DNA of 64,000 nucleotides from Melanocharis versteri. Taxonomy: Eukaryota; Chordata; Aves; Passeriformes; Melanocharitidae. A program made the translations under genes and the position numbers. Below the pieces are notes generated by a model. It was not told where the DNA came from. It saw only the letters and a list, made by a program, of their open reading frames with translations, and searched no databases. Shown here piece by piece: positions 42,566 to 54,100 of this stretch (position 1 is the first letter of the stretch; each line of letters begins with the position of its first letter). Where the stretch lies: positions 62,001 through 126,000 of the forward strand of contig VZTG01004202.1 of the NCBI GenBank assembly GCA_013397845.1, given 5' to 3'.

Positions 42566-43635
42566 GTAAGAGCCCCGGAGGGCGCGGTGCTCCTGGCTCC
42601 GGGCGTGGAGAATCCTGTGTGGCTCAGCCTCTCCCGTCTCCCCGCTCCCCTGAGCGGCCTCGCTGCTCCCGAGGCTGCTCTGTCACTGCGGAGGGGCTTT
42701 GTTTAGGGACTGGCATCGTGTGCACGAGCGCTGAATGCCAGAGGGGTGAAAGAACCTGGAAAGCCATGGATGGGGGCAGAGCCATTCCTTTTCTCAGGAA
42801 GAATGAGAGGAGGGAGCAGCGACGGTGCAGGAGACCAGGAATGTGCTGCTAAAGGAATATTTGTGCCAGCTCCCGCTGCCAGCCAGCGGGATCCTGCTGG
42901 GCGATGGGTTTGCCCTGGAGCCTGTCCCAGGCAGGAGTGTGGGGACTTTGCTGCCCGTGCCTCGGAGAGGACACGGGTGCGTTTGGTGTCGTCTCTGCTC
43001 TGGCCCTGCCCCAGGCCCTCGGCCACCCCTGCACATCCCGCGGACAGCCCGGCTGGGTGAGCGAGTTCCCCCCCATCCCGGGGGCTGCTGCAGCACCAGC
43101 CCGTGCAGGTTCGCTTTGTTCTGTGTGGAACAACGGCTGCAAGGGACAGTCACCTGTCCAGTGTCACCCCCGGCCACCCCCGGCGCTCCCTGTCCGAGCT
43201 CCCCGTGCCCGGGGGGCTGTGCTGGGGATTTTGGCACGGCCGGAGGTGATGCACGTTCTGGCGCTGGCTGTTTGTGCAGTCGTGTGGCTGCCCAGCTCCC
43301 CTGCCCTTGGCCCGGTGCCTCGGCTGTCCCCTGGGGCCCCGAGCAGCAGCGACAGGGCGATAAAGAGCGATGGCAGCGGCGATAACGAGCAGAGAGCAGA
43401 GCCCCGTCCAGAAAGGAAGCAAAAATCTGCATGCTCGGAGCCCGAGCTGCGAAGAAATGCACCATGAGCTAACTCTGCAGCAGGCAGGGCTTAGTCCTCC
43501 TGCCCTGAGTGCTTTCCTCGGCATCCTCTGGCTGGTCAGAGCCTTCTCACCTTGACCATTCACCTGCCTGGGATGCTGTTCCCTCCCACGGGAGCTCTCC
43601 AAGAGTCTGTGCAGCTCAGCAGCTTTTTCCTTTCT

Positions 43636-43700
43636 TTCACTTAAAGCTTTGACTCGGTGATCCTGGAGGTCTTTTCCAACCTAAATGATTCTGGGATTCT
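43636..43700 (+). mobile_element. CR1 LINE 3' tail (sense)
   Basis: CTCGGTGATCCTGGAGGTCT then TTTCCAACCTAAATGATTCT and GGGATTC, the CR1 terminal motif. Confidence 0.75.
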
Positions 43701-46700
43701 TCTTCTTGACTAAGCCTGAGCACAGGAACAAATTCCTCTGGGCTTCCAGGAGTGATTTATCACCTCTGAGTATCACACAGACTTGTCTTGGCCCTGGTGA
43801 GATGGCACAGGCAGCCAGCAGTGGTTTTATTGGAGTTTCCTGGACCTTGTGGGACCATGTGTCCAGGTTGTTCTGTGACACAAACACTGCTTTCTTATTT
43901 TGCCTCAAAATGAGAGAATCTGTGCTCATGGAAGGCTGTGACTGGCACCAACCTGCACATCCCCACTGGAGCAGCTTCCATGCTCTCTGTTTTGTTCAGA
44001 GGGTTCCCCCGGGATCCTGTGAGCTCAGAGCAGTCCTGCTGGGACGTGTTGTCACTCCACAGGTGACAGGGGTCATGTACAGCCTGTCTGTGGCCCCTGG
44101 TAGGGCCCTGTGCCCCAGCTCAGGTGGATTCAGGTTCCCACCTCCTCCCCACCCTCTGACAGGTGGGGTGGGCACAGCTGCTGCTGTGACAGGGCCATGA
44201 GGACCTTTCACCCATTGGATGTGGTGGGATGTGGGCAGGACCCCTCCCCAGACCCCAAACTCTGATTTTCCCTTGGACTCCTCTGCTCTGAGTGCTTGGG
44301 AAGGCGCTGACCCCAGAGGAGTCTCAGCTTGGTTGTGTCCAACCTTCCCAAGGCTGGCACAGCTGCCACCCAGCCCTGGGGGCTCTCAGGGGCTGATTTC
44401 CCTGTTGCTTTCTGGCTTTGCTGAGCTGTGCTGCAGTTCCTGGCTGCTCTGAAGGCAGGGGCTGAGCTGGCTGGGTCACATCTCTCTGTTCTGAGGTGTG
44501 ACATGCCTTGAAGGCAGCACCAGCCATCAAACATGGAGGGGGCAGGGGAACTGCTGTCTGAGAGATCTGTGCTGGGACGGGTTTGATTGAGGTGAGTCCC
44601 TGCTGCGGTTCTTCAGGCCAGACTGGAGTTTCGGGGTGCCCACTGAAAGCAGAGGAGGCTGTTGGTGCCTGTGCCCTGTAATTAAATCCCCTTTTTGACC
44701 TTGTTGACCTGGTGCAACCCGAAACCCTCCTCCCTTCCTTGCCAGCAGCTGTCACAGCACTCTGTCCCCACGGTGCCAAGAGAGCACCCCCAGCCCGGTC
44801 ACCTGCTGCCCACAAGGGTGGGTGCCATGCACAACATGCTGCGGTCACTCTGGTCACCCTCCTCCTGTCACCCCCAGGCGATTCCTCTGTGCCCTCCCCA
44901 AGTCCCAGTGGCCTCACCTCCACTGTGGCCGCCTGAGGGCAGCTCCCAGCAGAGGCTGGGGAGCTCCTCTGCTATGGAGAGGACATTCCTGTGTCCCTCC
45001 ACAGAGCTGGGCACTGGGACATGGTTCTCTCCCAGGCGGTGACACAGAGATGTCTGTGAGAGTGCAGGGCTGTCCCAGTGATTGTGCTGGTGAAAGTCAT
45101 GTCCCAGGGAGGAAATGCCCAGGGCACGGGTCTGGAGGGAGGCTGGGAACAGCTGTGCCACCCCAGGAGAGCAGCCTGGCCACTCCCAGGTTGGCCACAT
45201 TTGGAAGTCTGAGCTCTCCCTGCTTTTATTTCCCCTCCGGTGGACAGTGCTTGCCTGGGCTGTTTGTGAGCACAATCCTGGCAGTGGCTTTCAAATCACA
45301 TATATTTTTTTCCTCTGATTGTTTTTCCAAAGTCGACTCTGGGGATGGAAAGAGACGCTAAATCTAAAAAGCTGCTGTTTCCGGAAAACTCGTTCCTTTC
45401 CTTAGGAAGACTGAAATGTGACGTTGGCAAGGAAGGCTCCAAACAGTCGGTGGTGTCCAGGAAGCTGCTGGACTTCCACAGCTTCAGCAAGGGCCTGGGG
45501 GCCCATCCAGAGCTGATGGGCTGATGAACACCCACTGCAGTGCCAGTGAAGGTGTTTCATTACTGGACTGGCCCCAAGAGCCACCCGTGCCCTCCCCCTC
45601 CACGGGCAGGACTCCCCTGGCAGGGCTGTGCCTTCCCAGAGCAGCCAGCAGGCAAATGGAGCCTCAAAGAGATGCTGGAAAGCAGAATCTGGGCTCAAGA
45701 TTCTCTTCCTTGGCAGTAAGAGCCCGAGGGAGAGCATCTGCTTTCATCTCAGCGCTGCCTGGAACCAAAGCCCTGCCAGGGCTGGAGTTAAAACTGGAAA
45801 TCAGAGCAGGAGCGGGGCTCAGGCTGGACCCCAGCACACGTGGTGCTTCCAGCTCTCCTGCAGGTCTGTCCACTCCAGCAGCGTGTCCAAAGGGGCCAGA
45901 AATGAGGCAGGGCATATTTCTTTGGGATTTGAGTCTCACACACAAAGTTTTGCCCAGTTTTCAGTTGAACTGAGGCCCTTTGTGCTGGGGCAGCGGATGG
46001 AAGGGAGAGGAGCAGACCTGTCCTCACTGTTTATCCTTGGCCAGGGTCCTCGGGGACCCTGGAGCTGCTGTTGCCTGGACAGCTGGGAGGGTGGGAGGCT
46101 GCAAAGCTGCCCTTTGTCCTGCTTTCCTACCTGGGCTGTGCAGCTGCACTGGACGTCAGGATCCAGGCCAGAAATAGTGGATGCTGCACCGGCAGACGGA
46201 CAGGGTTTAACAGGAGGGAGAAAACAGGATGCACCACGTGCCTCTGGTGGGGTCCCCTGCAGCTCCAGCCTGACCTGGGGTGAGGGGTGTGAGGGATATA
46301 AGGCACTAAGGGATTAAGGGGTGTCGGGGATTAAGGGGTGAAGGGGATTAGGGGGTGTCGGGGATGCTGCTGGAGCTGTTTCTCGGCGTTTGGGAGCTGC
46401 CAGCTGCAGTTCAGAGCAGCCCAGAGGATGCAGTGTCAGATCCTCAGCGTGGCCTGGGGGAAACGTCCCTTCAGCTCCCACATCCCCCTCCAGCTCCCAC
46501 CCCACCGCCGTGCTCCAGCCCTGCCGGCTCCGGGAGGAAGCCCGGGCTGGGCGGGTGCCCGGAGCTGTGCCAGGCTCTGACGTGCCGCTTTCAGAACCAG
46601 CCTCGCCCGGAGCAACCGCGGGCAGACGGGGAGGGCGGCACGAGGGGGTGGCGAATTTGGGCTGTCCCCAGGACATCTGTCATCCCATGACGACACTCTC

Positions 46701-48325
46701 CGAGCCCATGTGCTCGTGTGTCCCCTCGGGCTGAGCACTCCCCGCGGCTCCCGCAGGACGCTCCGGCACTGAAGCTATCGCTCATCCTGCCGATGGTATT
46801 TGTGCGATCCTTCCTTGTTTTGGGAGCCAGCCAGGGCGGCTGCGGCGGGGTGGGAAGGGCTGGGATCGGGGCGGTGACTGAGGTGGAATGGGGAGAGGGC
46901 AGAGCCGCTCTCCGGTGCGTGTGCGAGGCGCGGGTTTCTCTCTCTCTGTGGTGGAGCTGATAAACAACCCCAGGAAAGCCCAGCCGTGCCCGGGCGGTGG
47001 ATTCGTAACTAAACACGGACTGCAGGAGGAGTGGGGAGATGGCTTTGGGGCGGATAAATGTCACTGAGAGAAAGCGAGGAGATGTGCTCCGTGTCTCGCT
47101 ATAGCACCACTGTCCTTGGGCAGACGGGGAGGGGGGACAGGGACGTCCCCCAGGCTGCTGTGGCCAGCCCAGCTCCAGGGAGTGGCATTTGGGGTGCGAG
47201 GCAGGGTGTGCCGGGAGCAGAGAGAGGATCCCTGGACACGCTGGAGCTTCCCAGGAGAGCCTCCATTGCCCAGCTCCCACCACTGAAGGGTTTGGGGTTA
47301 GGTTTTCTTTCGTGGCTTCAGCTATTCCTGCCTCGCTTCAGCTATTTCTGTGCTTCTCGTGTTTCACCTGGGCGGTAGGGTTTCCGCCAGTGTTGATAGC
47401 CTGTGAGACAGCGCAGGAGGTCTTTGGGGAGGCTGTGCAGCCCCACATGTCCAGGGGACAGCCTGGGTCACTTCTCTCCACGATGGGGCTGAAGTGACTC
47501 ACCTGGATGGACACGTCCCCATCCCTCTGAATGGGATTTCCAGTCTCACCCCAATGGCCTCACAAAGGGCTGAGCTTCAACCCCTACCACAGGGCTGAGG
47601 GAAACACCCTTTTGTGGGGCCAGGGCTGTGCTTTCCTGCAGGGATTAACTGTTCCCCCAGTGGTTCCTAACAAGGGCTGAGTGAATGTGGATCCTCCTTC
47701 GTGGAGGACAAGGAGCAGCCCAGCCTGAGCTCTGTGTGGGGACTGATGACCCTGTGGGGACAGTGACCTGCTGCGTGTACCTGCTGGTGCCCAGGACCCT
47801 CCAGACACACCCAAAAGCCAACAGGGTGATGTTTGATCTGCTGGAACCCACCTGCTGACAATATCTTTGGTGCCTGTCCTGCTTGTGATCAGTTCTCAGA
47901 GAAGGGAGCGGACACTCGGGGTGTCCCCAGCACTCGGGGTGGTGTCCCCAGTGTTCCTCCCTGCTTGTAAGGACTAGGGACAGGACAACCCTAGAGAGAG
48001 GTGTCGATTTCCTTGTGCACACCTGGGCCCGAGAAAATGGGGATCCCTGCTCAGGAGGAAGGAGCTTCAGCAGGGTGAGCAGGGAGAGGATGGAGAGGTG
48101 AGAAGAGGCAGAGGCTGGAGGATCCTAAAATGGGACAGAACTTCGCCTTGGGTTAGCTGGGCTGAGAGAGCAGAGGTACAAACTGCTCCCCACCCTGGGC
48201 CCCCACGGCTGCCGCCCTGCAGAGGAGGGTCCCAGGGGGGGTTTGTGGGGTGCTCAGCACCCCGTGCTCAGCCAGGTTCCTGCTCTCACTGTCTCCAGCA
48301 CCTGTAGTTTGGGACAGAAGGATTC

Positions 48326-48371
48326 TCTTTAACCCTGCAATCCCCTTTAACCCTGCAATCCCCTTTAACCC
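48326..48371. repeat. Short tandem repeat, 18-bp unit
   Basis: TTTAACCCTGCAATCCCC twice plus a partial third unit. Confidence 0.8.
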
Positions 48372-49114
48372 GTGGATTTATCTGCCAGTGCCCAGGGTGA
48401 GCTGCACTTTCACTGCCAAGTCCTTCATTTGTAAGGATAGAGCCAGGTGTTCCCCAGAACTGCCCCAAACTCTTGGGGAAGGCGGCTTTTGGGTTACAAA
48501 AGCTTTTTGCACTGTGAATCTCAGAATTATTGAAACCTAAAGGGAGAAATGCAAGTTCTCTTCTTGCCCTTCCTTTTTCATTTTTTCCCTGCAAAAGGAA
48601 TAAAATCCAGCTGATGCCATGGGTATTTTAAGAATCGCAGAGAGGAAGTGGAGATTTGCAGCTCTGCAAAGAAGTGAGATGAATGCAGAGAAGGCTCTGG
48701 TCTTGCTGAGCTGGCAGGCAGCAAAATACCCGGTTATGGGATGAGCTGTGCCTCGTGTCTGCTGCAGGGGAGGGAGGAGATCCAGGAGGAGGAGGGGGAC
48801 AGAGCAGAGAGCCCTCCTGGTGTGGATCAGGGAACCTTCCCAGCCTTCTGGGGAGCAGGGAGGGGTTCCTGGGTAAAGGGTCTGAGTCCAGCAGGCACTG
48901 GGACCAGGGCAGGGTCCATCCACAGAAACGGGGGCAATTCCCCTTCCTCGTGCCAGGGATCCTTTCGGCAGCGCTGTGGCAGACAGAGAGGCTGTCTGGA
49001 GTGGGGGACTCTGGTGCCCAGTGCTCCCCTTCCTCTGGGCCGGCAGCATCCCTGCCTGCCGCGCTGGGATCCGGGGATGTGGCACAGTCAGTGCTGAGGG
49101 GCTGGTACCCTCAC

Positions 49115-49215
49115 ATCCCCAGGGAAAAGGGGGGAATTTCTGCTCATTTGGGTTCTTCTGCTGGTCAAAAACATCCCTATGAAAAGGGGGGAATTTCTGC
49201 TCATTTGGGTTCCTG
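49115..49215. repeat. Direct duplication, two copies of about 50 bp
   Basis: AAAAGGGGGGAATTTCTGCT then CATTTGGGTTC occurs twice, 62 bp apart, each preceded by CATCCC. Confidence 0.85.
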
Positions 49216-51040
49216 TGCTGCTCATGGCCAAGGAAGAATCAGTGGCTGGAGCCTGGCAGGACCTTGACTGACCCCAGTCTTCCTCAGAGCCTGTTGCTGT
49301 GCGTGTCCTTTCATCCTCTTGTCCCATGACACCTGCCTTTCCTCCCCAGGACAGTATGACTGGGTTCTGAACGTGCTGGGGGCCAGTTTTTGCCACTTTA
49401 GGTTGAATTTTCCCGGGAGACCCAAGCACTGGGAGCAAGCACGTGCACTGTGGATTCAGCCTCAGCTGCTCTTTGTTTTTAGGGAGGAAAAGGAGCCCTT
49501 CTGAAGCAGACAGGTAAACCGAGAACCAAAGTTTCTCAGGCAGGCGGAGCTCACGTCGGTCTTTGCTAAATTTGGAAGCCCTGGCAGGCCGGTGGCCAGC
49601 AGCGCCCGCCCCCGCAGTGCCAGGAGGATGCGGATGTGGAAAGCCACCGACACCTTCAGCCACATTTAGCTGCTGCTTCCTGCGGCAGCGCAGCCGAGAG
49701 GAGCCCGGGGCGCAGCCCTCGAGGGCAGAGCCAGGGGGTCTCGCACGGCTTCAGGAGCGCAGTGCTTTCCCAGCTGGAGCTTTAATTCTGGGACTGGCAC
49801 TGCCGGCAGCTGCTCCCTGTGTCACGCTGCTGTTGGCATTTGGTGTCTTGTGCGTGGCAGGGACCAGGAGAACCATTCCCTTTCCTTCTGCAGCCAGGGA
49901 TTCAAGGGCTGATCTGTGAGCTTGGAAATGAGGAGGGTTAATTGATGCTCCTGTCCCAGACTGACATTCCAGCGGGCACATCCCGTTTGTGGCTGTGGCA
50001 GCAGCCCCACGGCCGGTGCTCGGGGGGGCTGTCAGTGCTGCGGTCAGCGGTGCCCGGGCTGTGGGAGCCTCCTTCCCGTGCCCACCGCTCTGCCCAGGGA
50101 CTCAGCACCTCTGGGAAGTCACCTGGTGCCTGGACGGGCGGTGCCGGTGCCAGGGGAAGGCAGGCGACTGTCACACTGTGTCCTCCCCTCCCTTGCCTCT
50201 CTGCTGCCGGAGCCGCTTGGTGGGTGCTGGAAATCGGTGCGAGTAGCTCAGCACCAGAGCCGTTCTCCAGCCCAGGGGCCGGAGCAGAGGCCACGCGGGG
50301 CTGGAGGGAGGCTCCAGGTGCTGCAGGAAACCTTTAACGAGTGTCTGGGAGCTGCTGTGAGCAGGATGCTCAGGGGCTCGAGCGGTGCATGGCAGGGACG
50401 CTCCCGCACGTGTCCCTCCTCCTCCTCCTGCACCTGCAGAGTTGTTGGATTTGGTGATGGAGATTTACAGATTTAGGAACGACCTGGGTGTAGTTTGGCC
50501 CTAATTCTTCAAATTAAATAGAGATAATCTTAAATGAGCACAAATGGGGGCTGATGGGCTGACTGTGCTTGGAGGGACACGGAGGGACACAGGACCACAC
50601 TGTTGTTGCTGCTTGGATTGGTTTCTTCCTCTGCGATGCTGGATCAGGATGGCAGTGAATCAACATCAAGCATAGAAAGCTCATGGAAATTCGGACTTTT
50701 TTCCCTTTTTTTCCTAGTTAAACCTTGCATTTCAGACTCAGTTTGGCTTAAATTGAACATTTCTTAAATCCTGGGAGGATGAGGATCCCAATCCTGTCCT
50801 TCTCGGTGATGCTGCTGCTCATCCCTGGGGAACTCCTTGCTGCAGGATGCTTTGGGGGCAAAACATTCCAATGGAATCAGCTTTGAGCTGGAGGTTTCTG
50901 CCCCAGGCACAGCCTGTGCTCACCCTTAGGGCTCTGCCTCTGCCCCACGGGGGGTCCTGGTGACTTTGTGCTCTCTCAAGGTTCATTCTGACCCTGATCT
51001 CCACCCCCACCTGAGCCAAGTGTGTCCTCATTTTCTGCAG

Positions 51041-51154
51041 GCACAACCCCGGATCCGAGGCCATGCCCGTGTGGAGTGAGGAGTTCTGTGCAGTGCCCCT
51101 CTCCTGGCAGTGCCCCCATGTGCTGCAGCCTCAGCCCGGCCATGGAGAGCTCAG
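51041..51154 (+). CDS. PIK3R6: PIK3R6 first coding exon (13 coding nt at 51142-51154) with 5' UTR
   Basis: ATG at 51142 in a strong context (GGCCATGG). Only ATG GAG AGC TCA G is coding before GTGGGT; joined to exon 2 it gives MESSEVESD, matching human MESSDVELD. A TTTTCTGCAG acceptor at 51031-51040 probably starts the exon, making 101 nt of 5' UTR, which contains an overlapping upstream ATG at 51063. Confidence 0.8.
51063..51141 (+). promoter_or_regulatory. Start of an overlapping upstream ORF in the PIK3R6 5' UTR
   Basis: ATG at 51063 in context GGCCATGC is 79 nt before the main ATG and in a different frame. Read through the splices it overlaps exons 1-3 and stops at TGA near 54695-54697, so it could reduce p84 translation if the transcript includes it. 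Confidence 0.45.
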
Positions 51155-54100
51155 GTGGGTGATGCTGAACCCCCTGGGGGGCTGGGGAGGGGGAGCCCAA
51201 GGAAGGAACCCTTAACCACATCTTACATCTCAATTTTCCTCTGTTCAAACACCTGGATGCCTTTCCAAGGTGTTGGCAGGTGCTGCTGGAAGATGGGAAA
51301 TGAGGCACAAAGCAATGCAGGGGCAGCCAAAAGCTTTGCTGAGTGTGGGGCTCTCAGATCTGACAAAACATTTGAGTTTTAAAGCAGTTTTATATTTTAC
51401 TATTATTATTTTTGTATTTCAGTCCATTTCCCCCCCCATGTTTCATTTTCACGCTGTTTCAGAGGTGCTGTTGATCTCCCGGGGTCAGGATGTCAATGCT
51501 GAAAGGTTTTATTCCATTTCTAAGCCGCTGCTCTTTGTTGCTGGGGGTTTTTTTGCTGTTTTAGATCAAAGTGCCTCTTGTTTGTGCTGGAACAAACTCT
51601 TTGCTCTGCTCTCTGTGAGGGACCCTCAGTGTGGCGCAACTGGTGTTGCTTTGATTCAGGAGGAGAGGACAGGATTGATATCAGTGCTCAGGAAAAGCCT
51701 CCCCTGGTGATTACAAACACACAAAGGAAAAGAGCAGGAAATTTCAAATAGTCCTTTATTGCATAATCCCCGTGTGCCAAACCATTGAACAGGAGAGTGA
51801 CATCAAGGAGCTTCACAAAATCCCTGAGAGGAAACCAAGAGGTGAGAAAAGAGAAGTTTCTGAGACATTTCTCCGAACGACACTTCCAAAACGAGACAAA
51901 TCCAGTTTTCAAAGGATATTCTCGCGTTGTGGCAGAGATGGGGCTCCCTGTGCACACACACATCCCTCAGCACACGGGAATATTGGTGACCCTGAGTGTG
52001 GAGCTGTTCTGTAACACAGCTCCCGTGGAAGATCCAGCAGAGGTGCTCAGCAGGAAAAGCTGGATTGAGCGAATCCTCATGAGGAGCATCCTCAAGGGGA
52101 TGGATTTCCCTGCGGTCCATAAACAGTGGAACTGTTCTGGCTCTTGGGGTGTGCTCGGGTATAGGCCCATCCCCAATAATTTAAATTCTGCATTTCTCAC
52201 CTGTCTTTTATGCAGAGCTTGTGTCTGGTGTCCCTGTGCCCTGGTCACCCTCTCTCTGGACCCACTGCTGGCAGTGGCCTGGACCCCACCCATGAGACTG
52301 GAGACAGGAACCTGCCCCAGGAAATGGCCCTGAGAAAGTTACCACAAACTCTGAGATCCCTGGAAGTGTCGAAGGCCAAGTTGGATGGGGCTTGGAGCAG
52401 CCTGGGATAGTGGAAGATGTCCCTGCCCATGGCAGAGGTGGAAATGGATGAGCTTTAAAGTTCCTTAAACCCAACCCATTCTGGGGTTCCATGATCCTTT
52501 CCATGTCCTGGCTGCTCCAAACCCTACAATTCCTTAGGGAGTGAGAACATCACCTCATAATGCCCAGCTTTTCATAGTTATGGAGGGTTTTTTCATTCCA
52601 AAGGAGTAAGAACCATTTTGCCCATAGGGAAAAAACATCCAGGTGTAAGGAGGGACACAAAGGCTGGCCCTGGTGGGTACAGGGACCTTGGAGCTTTTCT
52701 GGGTGTCTTTTCCAGGCTGATTTGTATTTCACATCTGTGCTAGCTGCCACATGAGTGAGTTTGTGCTCAAGCTCCCACCCCAAACTGGAGCTCCCACCCA
52801 GTCTGAGCCGTGCCCCAGACGGGGGCTGAAGCTGTCAGAGTTATTTTTGGGGCTGCCCGAGTTATTTTTGGTGAGAGCAGGAAGCAGCTCGGGTTTGACA
52901 AGCACAAGGTGTGGGGTTGCCAGGCAGGAGCTCTGCGCTGGGGTCCCTGCCTGGGGAGCAGGAGGTGCTCAGGGCCCCGGGGGGAGGCTGTCAGGGGCCC
53001 TGTGGGGGCAGGAGGTGACACTGCAGCCTGGTGGCTCTGCCCGGCTCCCCACCGGGCGTGACGTGCTGGGGTGGGCAGCAGACCTGGCTGCAGGAGAGCT
53101 CGCTGCACTGGCTGCGAGGTCGGGGCTCAATCCGGGCAGTGCCAAATGCTGAGGGGCTTCTGCTCCTTCCCCGTGCCAGGTCCTGGGTTAATTTTGATAG
53201 TTTCTATGTTTATTGTGAGATTTTTTTATTGAACAGGGGAGAGGAAGGCTCTGCACGGCTCAGGCGTGGGCTGTCCTCCGCAGAGCTTCTCTGCCACGCG
53301 TCCCTGCAGCGGCACTTGGCTCTGCAGTCTGGCTGCAGGGCCACCACTCCACGGGGCGGCATTCCCGACCCGCTCCAGTGGCTCTGGGGACAGCTCTGCT
53401 GTTTCCATCGCGGCCCACCCGGGCTCTGGGGGCCGCGGGGAGGGTTGTGTCCCCGTGCCTCCCCCTCTCCCGGGGCTGTCCCGCCCTCGGGGCTGCTGGC
53501 CCGGCTCACGTCCCCTTGTCGCTTGCAGAGGTGGAGTCGGACATGCTGCGGCGGGTGCGGGCGCTGCTGCGGGAGCTGGACGGGCACCACCCCTCCTGCC
53601 AGAGCGACCGAGGTGAGAGCGGCTGGCACCGCCCGGGGGCCGCTGGGCACTGCCTGGCCCGAGCAACCTCCCTGCTGCTCCCCTCTCAGTGCCAGCGCGG
53701 GGACGCGGTGCCTTCACTCATTTGCCCTTCCCGATCCTCTCCCAGAGGTGCCAAAGCCTTCATCAGCTGCGTGCGTGCCCCAGCAGCTTCTGCCAGCCCC
53801 TGCACAGCCCCAGCAGCCTCTGTCGCCCCCCGCACGCCCCTCACTCGCCCAGAGGCCAGCATTAAGCTGGGACATAAATGCAGAGCCCCCGGGTGTAACA
53901 CCGACCCCCCACCCAGCCCTGTCCAGCTCACCGAGCTCCGAGCTGGAGTCTCCCTGTCCCTCTCCACGGGGATGTTCCTTTGCCATGCCCTGCCCAGCTC
54001 CTCCCTGAGGAGTCAGCTGGTTCCTCTGTCTTATGGGTTTGGAGGATGAAACTCTTACAGCCTGGGGAAACCTAATGAATTTTGAAAAATTGATTTTAGT

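Larger units (their letters stand above)
38305..51040. other. Intergenic region between PIK3R5 and PIK3R6, including probable PIK3R6 5' non-coding sequence
   Basis: No protein-coding exon recognised on either strand. Contents: GC-rich minisatellite and 365-base N gap (38930-39473), two CR1 scraps, GC-rich block 40.8-43.5 kb with a candidate untranslated exon, and several short tandem duplications. Long ORFs here have GC-rich, non-conserved composition. Confidence 0.6.

Noticed and set aside
53031..54049. Long + strand ORFs around PIK3R6 exon 2
   Set aside because: They read through the introns of PIK3R6; only the 84-nt exon segment matches p84.
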